Assembly (NCBI GenBank): GCA_024220505.1
Contig: JAKZZE010000010.1
Location: 1,240,001-1,304,000 of the forward strand
Reading direction: 5' to 3'
DNA length: 64,000 nt
DNA from: Rhizopus arrhizus
Taxonomy: Eukaryota; Mucoromycota; Mucoromycetes; Mucorales; Rhizopodaceae
The notes beneath the pieces were generated by a model that made no database searches, was not told the DNA's origin, and saw nothing but the letters and a program-made list of their open reading frames with translations. This document shows, piece after piece, positions 55,292-64,000 of the stretch (the first letter of the stretch is position 1; each line of letters begins with the position of its first letter). A program made the position numbers and the translations under genes.

Positions 55292-57761
55292 TTAAATGGA
55301 TCGAGACGCTTCTTGCTTGATAAAGTTTTGTGGCTTTAAGGTCTGGCTGATGTCGAATGAGTTTTGCGAAGTAGATGTGATTCTTTGAGCCGGTAGTTCA
55401 TAGCGAATATTTAGCTCGGTTAAGATTGATTTCAAGGCTAACATAAAGCGTGTCTTTCTTTGAAATCGTTTACCGAGCTCTACCCAATTACCTTTATGAG
55501 GTAGCCAAACAACAAGAATGATTTGATTCATATCTAATATCTGAGATACACGCATATCAAACCCTGTTGCGAAATCACGACTTTGAGACTGTACCCATTC
55601 TGAAAGTCTTTCGCGCAACAAGAGGATTGTCTCATTATTTGTTCTGAAATCAATATTGAACGTCAATGATTCTCCCATATTCCCTGATCGCCGTACATTA
55701 CAAATAATCTTTGTTTGAAGTAGTACTGTAGGCGCATAAAGTTTCATGCCATCAGCGCCGATGAATATAGTTCCAAGAATACCAATGTTCTCTACAAACA
55801 TGTAACTGCCATCAATTAAAACCAGATCCCCAGAGTCATAAGGATGCGTTACAAATTGGAAAATGATGCCTTGGCAAAGCGCCTTGGCGGAAGTATCAAA
55901 AATGAATGTGCAAGCGGCTAGAAGGGTTCCAAAAGGAATCAGTGCCGCCCAAAAGTCAACACTAAAGATGGATAGAGAGACAAATAGGGTGATCAGACAA
56001 GTAATTACGAGTAAGATGCCATCGATCTTACCCATAGCTTGACTAGTATCACGGATGGCTTGAGCAAGTCCCTTTCGTTCTCTATAAATGTGTACCACCG
56101 TATCACGAAACTCTCGTCTTGTTAGATTACCATTGCCATCCTTATCGAATACGTCAAATGCTTCTTTTGCTTCCTCAGGGTTTCCAAAATAAGGGGTAAA
56201 ATGACGAATATCTAATTTTGACTTGATGTCTTCATCTTTTCCTAAAAAATTACCATCTGGAAATGCCAAGGAATAAAATAACTTCTTTGCGACTTTTTTG
56301 GCAGAATCATCAGAGTTAATGTCCATCTTGTCCTTTTCCAGACGACCAGAGACATCGCTTGTCGGTTTCTCTGCTAAAGCAATGCTGGATATACCTTTTT
56401 TGAAAATATCAAATGAAGAGAGATGGTGTATGACTTTGTCTGTCAATTTTACTGGCTCCCTGCAGACATCAATGTTCTGTTGATCCTTCAATCCTTTTTG
56501 TGACCTCCGATTTCTAACTCGGCTATTACGATTAGTAACGACGGAACTAGAGACGGGGCGAATTCTTTTTTCTGACTTGCTAAGTGTATCAAGAACTTTG
56601 AAGAGTAAACATGTTTGTTAGATTAATAGACAATAGCTATAATCTTTATTTACTTTTTAAGCTCTTCTTGTTTTCAACAAGTCTGTCTTGAAAGGCAGTA
56701 CGATGAAATTTCAGAGCTAATCAAGGACTTAATGATTTTTTAAGTATTTAAGATTCTGTGATATACCAATAACTTCTGTGATCGCCTTTTGACCAAATAA
56801 TAAAATAGCTGCAGCTAGTAGACACCCAAACGCTTTTGTAATAACACTTGAATAGAAATGAAGCTTAATTGACTAAAAATAAATCAAAAGTCAGTAGAAT
56901 AAATTTTAATACTTTTCTTTTTTACAGGAAATGGAATATTAATTAAGAACGTCCAGGAGCCAACATTCCAAGCAGCCAATAGAATTATGCAAAAGTAGCC
57001 CTTAAGGCTCATGTAATACTATCAAGGCCCCTAACAAGTTTGATTATGCATAGACGGATCGGATGTATGTCTTTTACCTCCATATATGATTTAGCTCTCT
57101 CAGATCTTCTGCCTCTGAATATCTTTATCCAAAGAGATACAATAGACGGCACAGAGTCTAAAGCAAACGTTGTAATCCAAAAAATATGCCACATAAAAGC
57201 TGACCAATACATCCAACACTGAACATTACTTCTTATGTTTTTAAAATCAGGATTTTGTCGTTCGGCTTGTGTCGGCTTGGGTAATGCAAAATAAATAATG
57301 ATGGCTATAATAACAAATATACAGGATCCCAAAAAGGCAATAATAACGCGTTTCAATAATGGAGACAGATAATGCCAACAACAAGGATTCCGTATAGCCG
57401 CTTGTAATCGTTCTTTTGTCGTCTTTCGACACTTGGGCTTGATATGGTCCGGGTCATCATTCCAATCAAATTCGCAATCACTGTCTTCGTCTTCTGTAAG
57501 ACAACTAGATACCTTGAAATTATTTTCTATATATTTGTCTTGCTTCCCTTCTCCTTTCATCTCATTGTATGTAATATTGGGCGTGTCTTGCTGGATGTCA
57601 CCAAACGGATTCTCAACAGTAACTTTTGCGGAGACAGAAGATTGATCAACTGGACGCGTATCTTTCATCGGAGAAAGACAAAGATCTTTTTGTTTTTGCA
57701 TTTCAATGATGCAGTAAGATAAATTATCGATTGAATTTCTTTTGCTAATGTCTTTTGACAT
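55292..57761 (-). CDS. MscS-type mechanosensitive channel with EF-hand (Msy1/Msy2-like)
   Basis: Exons 57761-57078, 57018-56926, 56872-56767, 56716-56654 and 56595-55292 give 749 residues. A long acidic N-terminus (about 1-135) leads to several membrane helices (RVIIAFLGSCIFVIIAIIIY; CIILLAAWNVGSWTFLI; AFGCLLAAAILLFG). One EF-hand follows (EAFDVFDKDGNGNLTRREFR, with D/D/N/N/E ligands), then two more helices (ILLVITCLITLFVSLSIF; WAALIPFGTLLAACTFIF), and an MscS-like beta domain with GDLVLIDGSYMFVENIGILG. This is the layout of fission-yeast Msy1/Msy2 ER channels, which regulate Ca2+ on hypo-osmotic shock. The first intron starts at a GAG/GTAAAA site inside an open frame and leads to YYMSLKGYFCI. 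Confidence 0.88.
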
Positions 57762-58725
57762 TTTTTGTCTTCGATAAAAAGAAAAAAAATGAAAAAAGGG
57801 GAAGCAATTGGATATTTACTGGATTTCTTGTAAGGTGTGGATACATTTTTAAACACAGACCTATTATTTCCAAAACAAGTAATATCTCACCAAAACTTGA
57901 AACTATCAGAAATAGTCAACCATTTTTAACGCGCTTGATAACATGTATTACACAAACAGTATAATATGACTTGTTATTAAATATTAAAAATACAAAGCAA
58001 GAAATAAAGTCAAAGACGTAATGCTATTCTTCTACTGGAGTTCTATCATACTACGACCAAAGCCACTCAACAGGAGCAACTTTATCAGTGACAGAGTTTT
58101 ATTAGATTTTACAACAAATGAAGGATCCTTCAAGCCATAAAGTACTTAAAAGCTGTGATTGTGGTTTACCCTTCCATTTTACTTAGTCAGTCTTTGAACG
58201 TTGCTTTTATAAATCATGAAGCCATAGATAAATTATTGTTTTTAACAGTATCCTACAAAAATTTACTAACATAATTGTATCTCGAAAAAGCTGCTACCTT
58301 TTTCGCTTCTTTGAAAGTCTAAGTAATACTAATCATTTTGAGCCAAAGAAAAAAACATGTCGAAAAAGTAACTTATTTGATCACTTTGAATATACAAAAA
58401 TCTTTCATAATGATAAAATACTGTGATTAATCAAGTACCAATAATTATTACACATATTTGATAGAAGAAAAGAATGACTTGCCCCTTGTTGGGTTGATGA
58501 AAGATGTATATCAGTGAGAAGAAAAAAGGGGTTGGAATTATGATTAATGTAACCACTACAAAATACCAATTCAAGGATAATTAGTTGAGACCGAATTTCT
58601 TGTGTTGCCCATTGCAATTTTTTTCTTGGTAAACCATTTTTTCATTTCGTTTCTTTTTTTTTTTTTTTTTTTTTTTCTATTTTTACCTTTTTTACTTATT
58701 TTACCGTGCTGGTACACGTATTGAT
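57762..58725. promoter_or_regulatory. Divergent promoter region, channel and homeobox genes
   Basis: 964 bp without a gene between two divergent starts. A T-run (58647-58676) lies about 50 bp before the homeobox start codon. Confidence 0.5.
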
Positions 58726-60011
58726 ATGGAATCAACAAGGAAACGTACACATTTATCAACTGAACAAGTATCTTTACTTGAGAGTTCATTTAACGAGAAC
58801 TCACTTCCGGACTCTGCCGTACGTAGCCGATTAGCGCAAGAGCTTTCTGTAACTGAAAGAACAGTGCAAATATGGTTTCAAAATCGAAGAGCTAAAGAAA
58901 AGAAGATCAAGATACGATTAGAAAAACAAAGCCAAAAACCAGCCACACCCAACCGTTTCCAACCTACGTTTCGTTCGTTGATGACACCGGAAGCATTTGA
59001 ACAGCCTGAAGAGCAAGAGATGGTTTACAAACGCCCTCGTTCTATTTCTAAACCTGAACCTAAAACATCATCCGAGGTTCGATCGTTAGACCAACATCAG
59101 CAGCGGGCGTTATCCGAGGGTTTAACCCAAGGTATTATATTTATCACCACTTACGCATAGATATTTATAGTCCGTTTTTAGCTACAAGTCTTGGCCGCTC
59201 GCATTCTGATAAAATCCCGATTCAGATTATCCCACTTCAACCCAGTATACTCCGCATTGGTACATGGACACGATTTAGTTCTGAACAGCAAGCGCTTGAG
59301 TGGGATTTGTTTTGTTATGTTATATTTTCAGAGCGTGCATTTGTTTGGAAAATAAGAGTAGGCAAACATCAGTTCAAGATTCAGGTGGGGTTTGACCAGA
59401 TACAATACATTCAACTACAACCCACAGGACAATTAGATATTCATGTCTATTTACCACTTTCATTTGGAATGCTACGATTTCAGCAAGATCAAGACTGGGT
59501 GCCATGTGGAGACTTTACTGAGAATCAGCAGGCGAGCATCACTCCTGTTCACAGTTTACAAGGGAGTTATGAATCCTTCAAGAATGCTTTATTAGATACT
59601 GTGGCGTTTGCACCTGAACTATCCACCAAATTGATATATAGTACAGCGACCACTCCAGTTATTGTGGAGAACAGCCTACATGATATCAGTCGAGAGTATA
59701 CCGTGTCGCCATCTGCAACTCCGGAACCTTTTATGATGCAGTATGACAATGAATTGACAAAACTGAGGGCTAATACAGAGCCTACTACAAACAATCATTT
59801 AATGCTTCAAGCATCATTTTCTTATTCCAATTTGCCATCTAACAATAGCGTGCAACAACAGCAACAGCAGCAACAACAGCAACAACAGGTATTACTACAG
59901 CAAAGGCAACAACAGTTACTACAGCAGCAGCTGTTACAGCAACAACAACAACAATACAATATTTATGCTACAGCCCCACCAACAAATGCCTTTTATTCTT
60001 CATTTTTATAA
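58726..60011 (+). CDS. Homeodomain transcription factor with poly-Gln tail
   Basis: Exons 58726-59131 and 59182-60011 give 411 residues. A homeodomain starts almost at residue 1: RKRTHLSTEQVSLLESSFNE, then RLAQELSVTERTVQIWFQNR with the helix-3 WFQNRRAKEKK. A second conserved-looking part (about 150-235) contains PSILRIGTWTRFSS, WDLFCYVIFSERAFVWKIRV and IHVYLPLSFGMLRFQ, which resembles the region shared by fission-yeast Phx1 and related fungal homeobox proteins (from memory). The end is a Gln tract (QQQQ blocks with Leu, about 368-396) encoded by mixed CAA/CAG. The intron keeps the frame. Likely a DNA-binding regulator; targets unknown. Confidence 0.85.
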
Positions 60012-60220
60012 ATGGTGTATATGTGCGTGGATGTTTTTCTTTCTTAGTTAAAGCTGAGCTTTAAATCTAGGAAACTCTTCTTTTACATATTTTTACCCAC
60101 ATACGTGTGATTTATATAGCATAAAAACCACCGATGTACATATGACATTTTGATTTGACGAGAGATGCTTTATATCAAAATGTATGAAAATAAAAAGTAA
60201 AGTAAACCAACACTACAGTA

Positions 60221-60921
60221 TTTCCACCGTCAATTGGTCACTTTACGGAAAAAATCGATCTAATTTTTGAATTTAATTGGCCCATTTTTGGAACTCAATT
60301 GACTGTATTTTTTGAAAACCAGTTGATCAGTTTTGAATAAGGTCTATCTGTACCTTCTCAAAAAAAAAAAAAAAAAAAAAAAAACCTTGTAAGCAAAAGA
60401 TCGTACATTTAATAAAGAAGATTCACTTTTTAACCTTGCATTAGTACTAATCTTTTTATTCTGTCCTTGTTTATTTTTCAAACTAATGAATATATAATTT
60501 TTGTGACATTGCACTACATCTCGTTTGAATCTTGGTATCTGTTACTTTTTTATTTGAAATACTAATAATAATAACTAATAATAGTAGCTAATAATAGCTT
60601 TTACTCTTTTTTAAAATCTTTTCTTGAGACGATGAAGTCTCTGGCGCATCTTCTTTCTCTGACTCTTCCCAGTATTGGGTAAGCCATTCTGAACCTTGGA
60701 TGTTGCTATTGTTGTTGTGCGTATTGCTTTCTTGAATAACATTATGCGTATTTCTAACGATGTCTTTGATAATCCAAGCAATATATATGGCAGGCAGCAC
60801 AGTAGTTCCAAATTGTGATATATCGCTTGATAAATGGTAGGTCCTTGACTTTTGGATCCTGGTGATATACTTTGTTGGGCGATCTGCCCGTACAACATAG
60901 GACTGTAGTCCAGAATGAATG
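60221..60921 (+). repeat. Left arm of the fold-back element
   Basis: Inverted copy of 61954-62657. Includes a run of 25 A (60360-60384) and the 3' half of the cargo gene (60588-60921, minus strand). Confidence 0.88.
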
Positions 60922-61696
60922 AATCCGACGGTCTGTAATTTTTTATGGTCATCGGCTTTGGGCAAAATATTGTCAAGCATATCCTTAAGACACTTTGGCA
61001 GCTTAACAAGACCCTCTTCAAGACGTTTTGTAGCCTGGTCTCCATCATACGTTTTTCCAGCCTCCGAGGCACCATATTCTTCTACTTTGTCATGGCTGCA
61101 GGATTTCTTGGCAAAGATCATATCGCATTTTTTTCCTATCTTCTTTCTTTCTAGTGGTTCTACTGCTGCGATTGATCTATCTTTATTCTTTCTTTTGCTG
61201 GAGCTGCTACTGCTGGTTTCCCCTCTAATGTCACAGAAAAGTCAGTATCAAAATATAATTAGAAATTCGTCGCTCCATGTGTTTACCTCAGAACAGTGAT
61301 TTCGTCCTCACCATTGAACACTGTATCAATAAAGTGCCAGACATGGGCCATATACCAAGCTTCGCCATGCTCCTTCTTCAAGCTGCCAGCCTCGTACTCT
61401 CTTAATAAAGAATAAATAGTAAATCGGTCCCAATCGTAATCATGGGAATCTTTGTGGCTATATTCCTGATCAAACTCTTGAGATTGAAAAATTTGTCTTC
61501 TCAACTCTTGGATGCTGTTCTTATTGAAGGAGTTTATATAGTCACGCAGCTCTGTAGGCATTATGGGTAGTTTCTTCTCTTCAAAAGCTTTGATCTCGTC
61601 GAGCTCAGCTGAAGAAAATACTTCATATGTCTTGTAATTGCTATCTCTTGTATCAATAATGAATGAATGGGAAGGGTGATCATGGTGGCATTGCAT
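60588..61696 (-). CDS. Cargo gene of the fold-back element, unknown family
   Basis: Exons 61696-61287 and 61224-60588 join through a 62-nt intron to 348 residues. Coding similarity goes on upstream in the same frame (LQPKWYLSTGKCIEDELFAF) to a TAG at 61802-61804 and beyond it (KLWWRQQVFAPIDLLLQNRI), so the gene is probably 5' truncated and may be broken. I recall related hypothetical proteins as abundant in Mucorales but know no function. Blocks: HHDHPSHSFIIDTRDSNYKT, EAWYMAHVWHFIDTVFNGED, KCDMIFAKK, EEYGASEAGKTYDG, LVKLPKCLKDMLDN, KLQTVGFIHSGLQ. The spacing of Asp, Glu and Lys around CDMIF and EYGASEAGK recalls a PD-(D/E)XK nuclease core, a weak inference. The tail is Asn/Ser/Glu-rich. Confidence 0.6.
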
Positions 61697-61932
61697 TCCG
61701 AATGCAAATAGCTCGTCTTCAATACATTTTCCAGTTGAGAGGTACCATTTAGGTTGTAGTGCAACAAGAAAATGTGGGTTGCGATCTCTGAATGTCCTGC
61801 ACTATATGTTAATAGTCTGTTCTGCCTCAAGGTTGATTCTATTCTGCAGAAGAAGGTCTATAGGTGCGAACACCTGCTGCCTCCACCATAGCTTTTCGAT
61901 AGGCCTGACAAATTTACTTATCGTTTACAAAT

Positions 61933-62286
61933 TTGATGATAAAAAGAGCTGTAATTCATTCTGGACAACAATCCTATGTTGTAAGGGCAGATCGCCCAAC
62001 AAAGTATATCACCAGGATCCAAAAGTCAAGGACCTACCATTTATCAAGCGATATATCACAATTTGGAACTACTGTGCTGCCTGCCATATATATTGCTTGG
62101 ATTATCAAAGACATCGTTAGAAATACGCATAATGTTATTCAAGAAAGCAATACGCACAACAACAATAGCAACATCCAAGGTTCAGAATGGCTTACCCAAT
62201 ACTGGGAAGAGTCAGAGAAAGAAGATGCGCCAGAGACTTCATCGTCTCAAGAAAAGATTTTAAAAAAGAGTAAAAGCTATTATTAG
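61933..62286 (+). pseudogene. Inverted duplicate of the cargo gene's 3' end
   Basis: The right arm encodes on the plus strand the same last ~100 residues as the cargo gene (from SYVVRADRPTKYITRIQKSR to KILKKSKSYY), identical in the shared part. A few substitutions at its start (IHSGQQ for IHSGLQ) mark the inner edge of the arm. It lacks everything upstream and is not a gene of its own. It would pair with the left-arm copy in a read-through transcript. Confidence 0.8.
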
Positions 62287-62485
62287 CTACTATTATTAGT
62301 TATTATTATTAGTATTTCAAATAAAAAAGTAACAGATACCAAGATTCAAACGAGATGTAGTGCAATGTCACAAAAATTATATATTCATTAGTTTGAAAAA
62401 TAAACAAGGACAGAATAAAAAGATTAGTACTAATGCAAGGTTAAAAAGTGAATCTTCTTTATTAAATGTACGATCTTTTGCTTAC

Positions 62486-62518
<33 letters not shown>

Positions 62519-62657
62519 GAGAAGGTACAGATAGACCTTATTCAAAACTGATCAACTGGTTTTCAAAAAATACAGTCAATTGAGTTCCAAAAATGGGCCA
62601 ATTAAATTCAAAAATTAGATCGATTTTTTCCGTAAAGTGACCAATTGACGGTGGAAA
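61954..62657 (-). repeat. Right arm of the fold-back element
   Basis: Inverted copy of 60221-60921. Its T-run (62490-62518) is a few bases longer than the A-run of the left arm. Confidence 0.88.
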
Positions 62658-62678
62658 TATTGTATTTATTATTACTTT

Positions 62679-63397
62679 TTAATTCTTCAACATTAAACCA
62701 AAACGAAGACCAGCTACAGCCAAAGCAGCTACTTTAATTGCATCCAAGGCCATGTAACCCACCAGGCCAGTCAGAGGAGGAGATTGATGATCATAAACTC
62801 CTTCAGCCATTGTTTCTCCACGACCAATCTGAATAGCACGCTTATTTAATCTTGGAGTGAAATAGGCAGATTGAATGACAGTGATGGCAATAGGAGCCAC
62901 GGCAGCGGCCTTCAACATGTTGTCGACAAATCCATTGTTTTTAACAATACGATCATTCCAACTTATCAATAAGCCAAGGTTTAATAAGCTTACTTTGGTC
63001 TACATATAAAAGATGAGCTTCTTTTATTTTATTTGCCTTCGTCCATTCATGTTACCTCAAGCTTATTCATCCAACTAATTCTGTGACGACAAATATCGAC
63101 CTTTTGCCATTCATCCAAACTGGGTACAGCAGCTAAAAGTGGGGTTTCAAGAAAACCAACGTTCGTGATAGTAGCAAACCAGATAGCATTGAGTGCAGTT
63201 AGACTAAGAGTCAATTCACGTAAAGATGCTTTGCTAACACACGTCTTGTAAAGAATCAGACTGCAAGCTGCAGATGGAATAGCCACTTTAGCAGTAGACC
63301 AAGGATCTAGTAAGAATTTAGATAATTTGGATTGATCCTTAGGTGTAGGAGTAGAGATCGTGGTAGTAGAAGTAGTAGTTTTTTGAACAGAAGACAT
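62679..63397 (-). CDS. Membrane protein with about four helices, unknown function
   Basis: Exons 63397-63056 and 62999-62679 give 220 residues. A Ser/Thr-rich start (VQKTTTSTTTISTPTPKDQS) is followed by hydrophobic segments: AKVAIPSAACSLILYKTCV, LTLSLTALNAIWFATITNVG, MLKAAAVAPIAITVIQSAYF and GLVGYMALDAIKVAALAVAG. Between the second and third lies a soluble part with DEWQKVDICRHRISWMNKLE. I do not recognise the family; size and pattern would suit an organelle membrane protein (inference). The 56-nt intron restores the frame. The stop codon is only 21 bp from the end of the fold-back element, so the 3' UTR and poly(A) site must lie at or inside that element. Confidence 0.7.
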
Positions 63398-63686
63398 ATT
63401 TTAATGAAAAAGAAGAAAAAGATAAATTCTTGCTTTAATAGAAAAAATAAAATGAGAAACCCTTTACATAAATATATTTTATATGACATATCCATGCCAT
63501 CATTTCATACTATTGTTCTTTTTCGGTGATTTAAATACATTGTTTGTGTCCCCAAGAAGGTGAATGTTTCTTGAGGGTCCAAATAAGGGAAAAATGTAAA
63601 AAAAGAGCATGATGCAGCCTTAATAATAATAACAATCGCTCTACTTTCTATTATTATTTTTTCTTTTCATCTTTATATATAATATT
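63398..63686. promoter_or_regulatory. Divergent promoter region
   Basis: 289 bp between two divergent start codons (membrane protein and CH-domain gene), AT-rich, with a TATATATAAT stretch just before the plus-strand start. Confidence 0.5.
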
Positions 63687-64000
63687 ATGACTAGTTATTT
63701 AACCTCCAATTTGAACCAACTTCCTTTAAAAAAGCCCTTTGAAGGTAATATAAAATATTTGATTTTATTATGTATAATAACAAAAACAATAATAGAGAAG
63801 GGAAGAATGGTGAATGCTTGGGAGCTGATTCAAAGGAAAAGTAAGTAAAAATAAACCTATTGTTTATGATTCTCTGCTAATTTAATATAATTTATAGCTT
63901 TTACAAAATGGTACAAAGTCATTTCTCTTTGCATGAATTTTTTTTTTTTTCCTTACACATATTTCGTAGGGTCAACAATAAGCTTGATATTAAAAATATA
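63687..64000 (+). CDS. 5' end of a CH-domain actin-binding protein (partial)
   Basis: Exons 63687-63744, 63796-63840, 63898-63910 and 63970 to the window end. The joined start reads MTSYLTSNLNQLPLKKPFEE, then GRMVNAWELIQRKTFTKWVN and NKLDIKNI. WELIQRKTFTKWVNNKL is the signature of the first calponin-homology domain of alpha-actinin, fimbrin and spectrin-type proteins, which bind F-actin. The third exon is only 13 nt and completes the KTFTKW motif; skipping it would break the frame. The rest of the gene lies beyond the window, so the exact protein (alpha-actinin-like seems most likely) cannot be told. Confidence 0.8.

Larger units (their letters stand above)
60221..62657. mobile_element. Fold-back mobile element with ~700-bp inverted arms
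   Basis: The left end (60221, TTTCCACCGTCAATTGGTCA) and right end (to 62657) are inverted copies. The match continues inward for about 700 bp (60221-60921 against 62657-61954) and looks almost identical; the only differences I found are the length of an A/T run and a few substitutions at the inner edge. Both outer ends touch TA (60219-60220 and 62658-62659), consistent with a TA target duplication. The unique centre is about 1.0 kb. Each arm holds spaced CAATTG-like motifs near its tip (GTCAATTGGTCAC, TTTAATTGGCCC, CTCAATTGACTG). The element carries one gene whose 3' half lies in the left arm and is repeated in the right arm. No transposase is recognisable, so it may be non-autonomous. Confidence 0.88.

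Noticed and set aside
60221..62657. Palindrome as a pure assembly artefact
   Set aside because: The centre is ~1 kb of unique sequence, the arms end sharply at TA on both sides, and small differences exist between arms. Still worth checking with long reads.
1..64000. tRNA, rRNA or CRISPR features
   Set aside because: No GGTTCRANNCC-type B box in tRNA context, no rRNA sequence and no regularly spaced direct repeats were noticed on either strand. A tRNAscan/Infernal run would settle this.

Overview
The window looks like nuclear DNA of a mucoralean (Mucoromycota) fungus. It is AT-rich. Its genes are split by many short GT-AG introns, mostly about 50-75 nt. It carries a ferritin gene, which among fungi is largely confined to early-diverging lineages, and a VWA8 homologue. 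Its transposon load (Tc1/mariner-like elements and LINE pieces whose ORF1 and zinc-finger tails look mucoralean) fits too. The species cannot be told from sequence alone. Gene models were built by hand by joining exons on splice signals, reading frame and family alignment. For every CDS below the summed exon length is a multiple of three unless stated otherwise.

Layout. 1-4.4 kb: decayed Tc1-like and LINE ORF1 remnants next to an apparently intact Tc1-like transposon (2635-4382) with 132-bp perfect terminal inverted repeats and TA flanks. 4.7-8.2 kb: a GT61 glycosyltransferase, a ferritin with an altered ferroxidase centre, and Pol I subunit A43. 8.2-11.7 kb: gene-poor, with copy A of a dispersed repeat. 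11.8-16.5 kb: a small secreted Kre9/Knh1-like protein, a DUF2470/DUF4499-type membrane protein, mitochondrial threonyl-tRNA synthetase and a Cys-rich type I membrane protein. 16.5-30.7 kb: a transposon graveyard (LINE tails, LINE ORF1, a DD34E transposase N-terminal fragment, a dead Tc1 element) with a small unknown gene and exopolyphosphatase between.

30.7-41 kb: mitochondrial uS15m, an APSES transcription factor inside long non-coding flanks, an FAF2/UBXD8-type UBX protein and repeat copy B. 41.4-47.7 kb: a 12-exon VWA8 homologue. 49.8-57.8 kb is compact: a low-complexity nuclear protein; GEP4 (cardiolipin pathway), which best fits an AT-AC intron; 3-ketodihydrosphingosine reductase, divergent from GEP4 with 95 bp between start codons; COX19, tail to tail with it; and an EF-hand MscS-type channel. 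58.7-64 kb: a homeodomain protein, a fold-back mobile element with ~700-bp near-identical arms carrying a gene of unknown family, a four-helix membrane protein whose 3' end abuts that element, and the start of a CH-domain actin-binding gene with a 13-nt microexon.

The best candidates for something undescribed are the fold-back element and its gene (60221-62657), the intact Tc1-like element, and the AT-AC intron candidate in GEP4. The ferritin, GEP4, TSC10, COX19, uS15m, MST1 and VWA8 genes share a mitochondrial/lipid/iron flavour, but nothing in the sequence shows they form one system.
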